A stretch of 28,076 nt of DNA from JANJWP01 sp049301335 (GTDB lineage Bacteria; Patescibacteriota; Gracilibacteria; BD1-5; UBA2023): positions 1 through 28,076 of the forward strand of contig JBAQKV010000003.1 in NCBI GenBank assembly GCA_049301335.1. The letters run 5' to 3'. The notes under the pieces are model-generated. The model was not told where the DNA came from, made no database searches, and saw nothing but the letters and a program-made list of their open reading frames with translations. Below, piece by piece: positions 26,607 to 28,076 of this stretch. The stretch's first letter is position 1, and every line of letters begins with the position of its first letter. Position numbers and translations under genes: made by a program.

Positions 26607-27443
26607 CTACGAAGACTTCTTGCTCGGATCAAACCTCCAAACGCTGAAATAATTAGGCTTCCAGCTCGTGAAACTCGAAGTGAAGGAACTGCCACCGATC
26701 CTTCCTTTAACGTAATTCGCGAACTCCAATTTGCAATCCTTGACCGACAATCACTGCTCGATTTTCATAAACGCCATTACCGATCATAAAAGGAGGTCGG
26801 TAACCTGCAGAAGCAGGGTCGAATGACTTGCGAGGTGCGTAATGCCCATTACGGGGAAGGGGTCTTTCCCGTTCTTCGCGACATGCCGCTTGTAAAGCCG
26901 GTGCAGCAGGTCGTCTTCGAAGAGGCGCGGATATCATCTCGGAGTACTAATTCAATCGCAAAGAATCATGAATCCGGAACGCGTATGGTCAAAATTCCCG
27001 TTCGTCGTGGAACTGAGGAGCATTGTATACCTATTGACGAAAAGGTCCCAAGCGGGGAATTTATCCTTTCAATCGTCCTTATCGATCACCAATGCGGTGA
27101 ACATGCAATGTCCGCTCCTGAAATACGCGTCGATGAAAGCCTTGTAGGAAGGCAAGTTATTACGGTTGATGTTCTGGAATTTCATTTCAAAGGCGTTCTT
27201 CTCCATTTCGAGAAGCTGCTTCAGCTTCTTCATTTCGCCAGCGTTGATGAGCTTGTTGATGAAGCGTTTTTTCGAAATGCCCGCGTCTCACTTCGCCTTC
27301 GCATAGACGATGTCCAATTCCTTGTACAAGGACGCCTGAACTTCGGACGGCACGAAAAGTGCTCAGATGAGCATGTTTTTTTCTTCGAACGTAAGTCAGC
27401 TTTCGTCGGTGTAGACGAAGTAATTCCCAAATCTTTTTCCCAT
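26607..27443 (-). CDS. DUF3800 protein (RNase H-like fold), visible only with UGA as Gly
   Basis: 278 aa from ATG 27443 to TAG 26607, with eight UGA codons (residue 16 is the first) read as Gly. I translated every codon: the frame is continuous and no UAA or UAG occurs before the end. The N-terminus reads YFVYTDESGLTFEEKNMLIG; DESG is the DUF3800 signature, and its Gly is a UGA codon. Further family-like features are VIDKDDGKDKF, FMILCDG, and near the C-terminus LLLQVTDLLLG, matching the conserved L-Q-x-A/T-D-L region with its Asp. DUF3800 proteins are small RNase H-like proteins found in phages, mobile elements and defence loci; their reaction is not established. Longer open frames exist on the plus strand here but show no family features. 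A good promoter lies upstream and it sits in the integrative element. Confidence 0.86.
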
Positions 27444-27472
27444 TCGCACAAGGTACCTGATACGCGCAAGGC

Positions 27473-27500
27473 ATTTTAGGCAAATGGCGAAGATAGGCAA
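27473..27500 (-). promoter_or_regulatory. Promoter of the DUF3800 gene
   Basis: On the minus strand: -35 TTGCCT (27495-27500), 16-base spacer, -10 TAAAAT (27473-27478), with about 23 bases of leader before ATG 27443. It lies just past the terminator of the upstream gene. Confidence 0.55.
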
Positions 27501-27510
27501 TGATTTTATA

Positions 27511-27548
27511 AATCCCCCGGGCCCGCTAAAGCGTGGCACCGGGGGATT
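27511..27548. terminator. Terminator of the DUF2335 gene
   Basis: AATCCCCCGG (27511-27520) pairs perfectly with CCGGGGGATT (27539-27548), with extra pairing inside the loop. On the minus strand TTTATAAAAT follows. The core resembles the terminator at 23610-23639. Confidence 0.8.
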
Positions 27549-27551
27549 CGA

Positions 27552-27980
27552 TTATTTTTTCTTTTTCTTAGGCTTCGGGGCCGGAAGCGAAATGGCCGTT
27601 GATTTCTTCTCTTTGTTATCTACAAAAACAGAAATGAGAGCGATAATCTGTACGATTACTATGGAGATGGAGTAACCAGGATACCCCTTGTATACTAACC
27701 AGGCGCAAAATGCCTCGATAGAAATAAGTGCAAGAAAGGCAAGAACCATTCATAAAGGAAGAACGAAATTCTCAACCTTCTGGTTGCCTCTCATTATTTC
27801 ATGGCGGAATGCCCTTTCTTCCTTATCGGCATTCATCAGCTCTTTCGTAGCGCCGGGAGCGTGCAGTTCCAAGAAGTTCATTATTTCCAAATCCGGGAAC
27901 GTGGAAAGCCGGGTTTCTTCAAAATGAGCGGGAATGCCATCCTTAACGACATCGATGCTTTTTTTATTTGAGTGATTCAT
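27552..27980 (-). CDS. DUF2335 family membrane protein
   Basis: 142 aa from ATG 27980 to TAA 27552, with UGA at residue 77 (27750-27752) read as Gly. That codon joins the soluble N-terminal half to the membrane half. The family pattern is clear: FLELHAPGATKELMNADKEE, then RAFRHEIMRGNQKVENF, followed by two hydrophobic helices (VLAFLALISIEAFCAWLVY and SIVIVQIIALISVFV) with a short GYPGY turn. The C-terminus is basic (PKPKKKKK). DUF2335 proteins are small membrane proteins frequent in mobile and phage-derived DNA; their function is unknown. The ATG lies inside the 3' end of the upstream gene (17-base overlap), so the two are translationally coupled. It is followed by a terminator, then the DUF3800 gene with its own promoter. 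Confidence 0.83.
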
Positions 27981-28076
27981 CGGAACGAATCTTGTTAAAA
28001 GCATTTATGAAGTCGGTTCGAAGGTTGGACGCATCTATGAGGCGACCAAAGGATGCCTGACGCTCAAGGGACCGAA
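27964..28076 (-). CDS. C-terminal end of a gene that continues past the window
   Basis: On the minus strand the frame is open from the window edge to TAA at 27964-27966, giving 36 residues (start RSLERQASFG, middle RLIDASNLRT, end NKIRSDESLK). It is helical and charged, with ordinary composition. The stop overlaps the start of the DUF2335 gene (GATGAATC...), the usual arrangement of neighbouring genes in an operon. Too short to name; the other minus-strand frames here have stops. Confidence 0.5.
   Translation of the reverse strand, partial: RSLERQASFGRLIDASNLRTDFINAFNKIRSDESLK

Larger units (their letters stand above)
25014..28076. mobile_element. End of an integrative element inserted at tRNA-Phe (continues past window)
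   Basis: The element is bounded on the left by the tRNA-Phe 3' fragment, with the recombinase gene reading toward that end. The orientation is consistent: the chromosome lies left of 24969, and the intact tRNA-Phe gene should sit at the other, unseen end. Cargo visible here: recombinase, small membrane protein, DUF3800 protein, DUF2335 protein and a partial gene. From about 25940 the DNA is visibly more A/T-rich, and UGA-Gly codons are denser (15 in about 830 codons) than in the flanking chromosome. Confidence 0.72.

Noticed and set aside
26565..26789. A 74-aa plus-strand frame starting MRILQNFLYS with TATAAA upstream
   Set aside because: Most of it overlaps the 3' end of the DUF3800 gene on the other strand, and the TATAAA is too close to the ATG.
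26823..27479. A 218-codon plus-strand open frame
   Set aside because: It lies opposite the DUF3800 gene, which has family motifs and a promoter; the plus-strand frame has no recognisable feature.
1..28076. UGA read as tryptophan (code 4)
   Set aside because: UGA falls at invariant glycines (GHSLGG, YTGLR, DESG, LDVGGG), and UGG already encodes Trp.
1..28076. CRISPR array, rRNA genes or insertion-sequence transposase
   Set aside because: No regularly spaced direct repeats, no rRNA-like conserved stretches and no transposase motif were seen on either strand.

Overview
The window reads correctly only if UGA is a glycine codon and UAA/UAG are the stops (genetic code 25). Under the standard code many genes here look like strings of in-frame fragments. 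Read with UGA as Gly they become intact proteins, and the UGA often falls on an invariant glycine: GHSLGG in a lipase, LDVGGG in a methyltransferase, YTGLR in a tyrosine recombinase, DESG in a DUF3800 protein. UGG is still used normally for Trp. Code 25 is established for Gracilibacteria (BD1-5) and Absconditabacteria (SR1) of the Candidate Phyla Radiation, so the host is most likely a member of that group. The DNA is visibly GC-rich for such a lineage. I count 38 in-frame UGA codons across the genes called.

Layout. 1-3050: the end of an Ala/Pro/Glu-rich coiled-coil protein, a terminator, then a cluster of pilT and two membrane proteins that resemble type IV secretion pilins, one of them with three pilin-like units. 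3276-10907: a giant secreted repeat protein (2543 aa) with Ig-like repeats and two C-terminal SH3b-like domains. 10962-12293: a methyltransferase and a Nudix hydrolase. 12341-12937 (minus): a small secreted protein. 13106-14758: glutamyl-tRNA synthetase. 14870-17404 (minus): a two-gene unit of a class 3 lipase-like protein and an unknown protein. 17536-23095 (minus): a copper operon in the order csoR, Met-rich secreted protein, HMA/TauE-like/cupredoxin fusion, Cu+ P-type ATPase. The ATPase ends in a duplicated domain I do not recognise. 23225-24800: two small membrane proteins and a DUF2726 nuclease-like protein.

24969-25013 is the 3' part of a tRNA-Phe gene (from the anticodon loop to the encoded CCA), directly beside a tyrosine recombinase. 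This is the expected end of an integrative element, which would occupy 25014 to beyond the window. The element carries the recombinase, a small membrane protein, a DUF3800 protein (8 UGA codons), a DUF2335 membrane protein and the end of another gene. UGA density is clearly higher in the element and in the lipase gene than in the housekeeping genes.

How the parts work together: the pilin/PilT cluster, the repeat protein and the small secreted proteins suggest a cell-surface attachment program. The CsoR operon is a self-contained copper sensing and export unit. Convergent gene pairs are separated by shared hairpin terminators. Most genes lack a Shine-Dalgarno sequence, and two may be leaderless.
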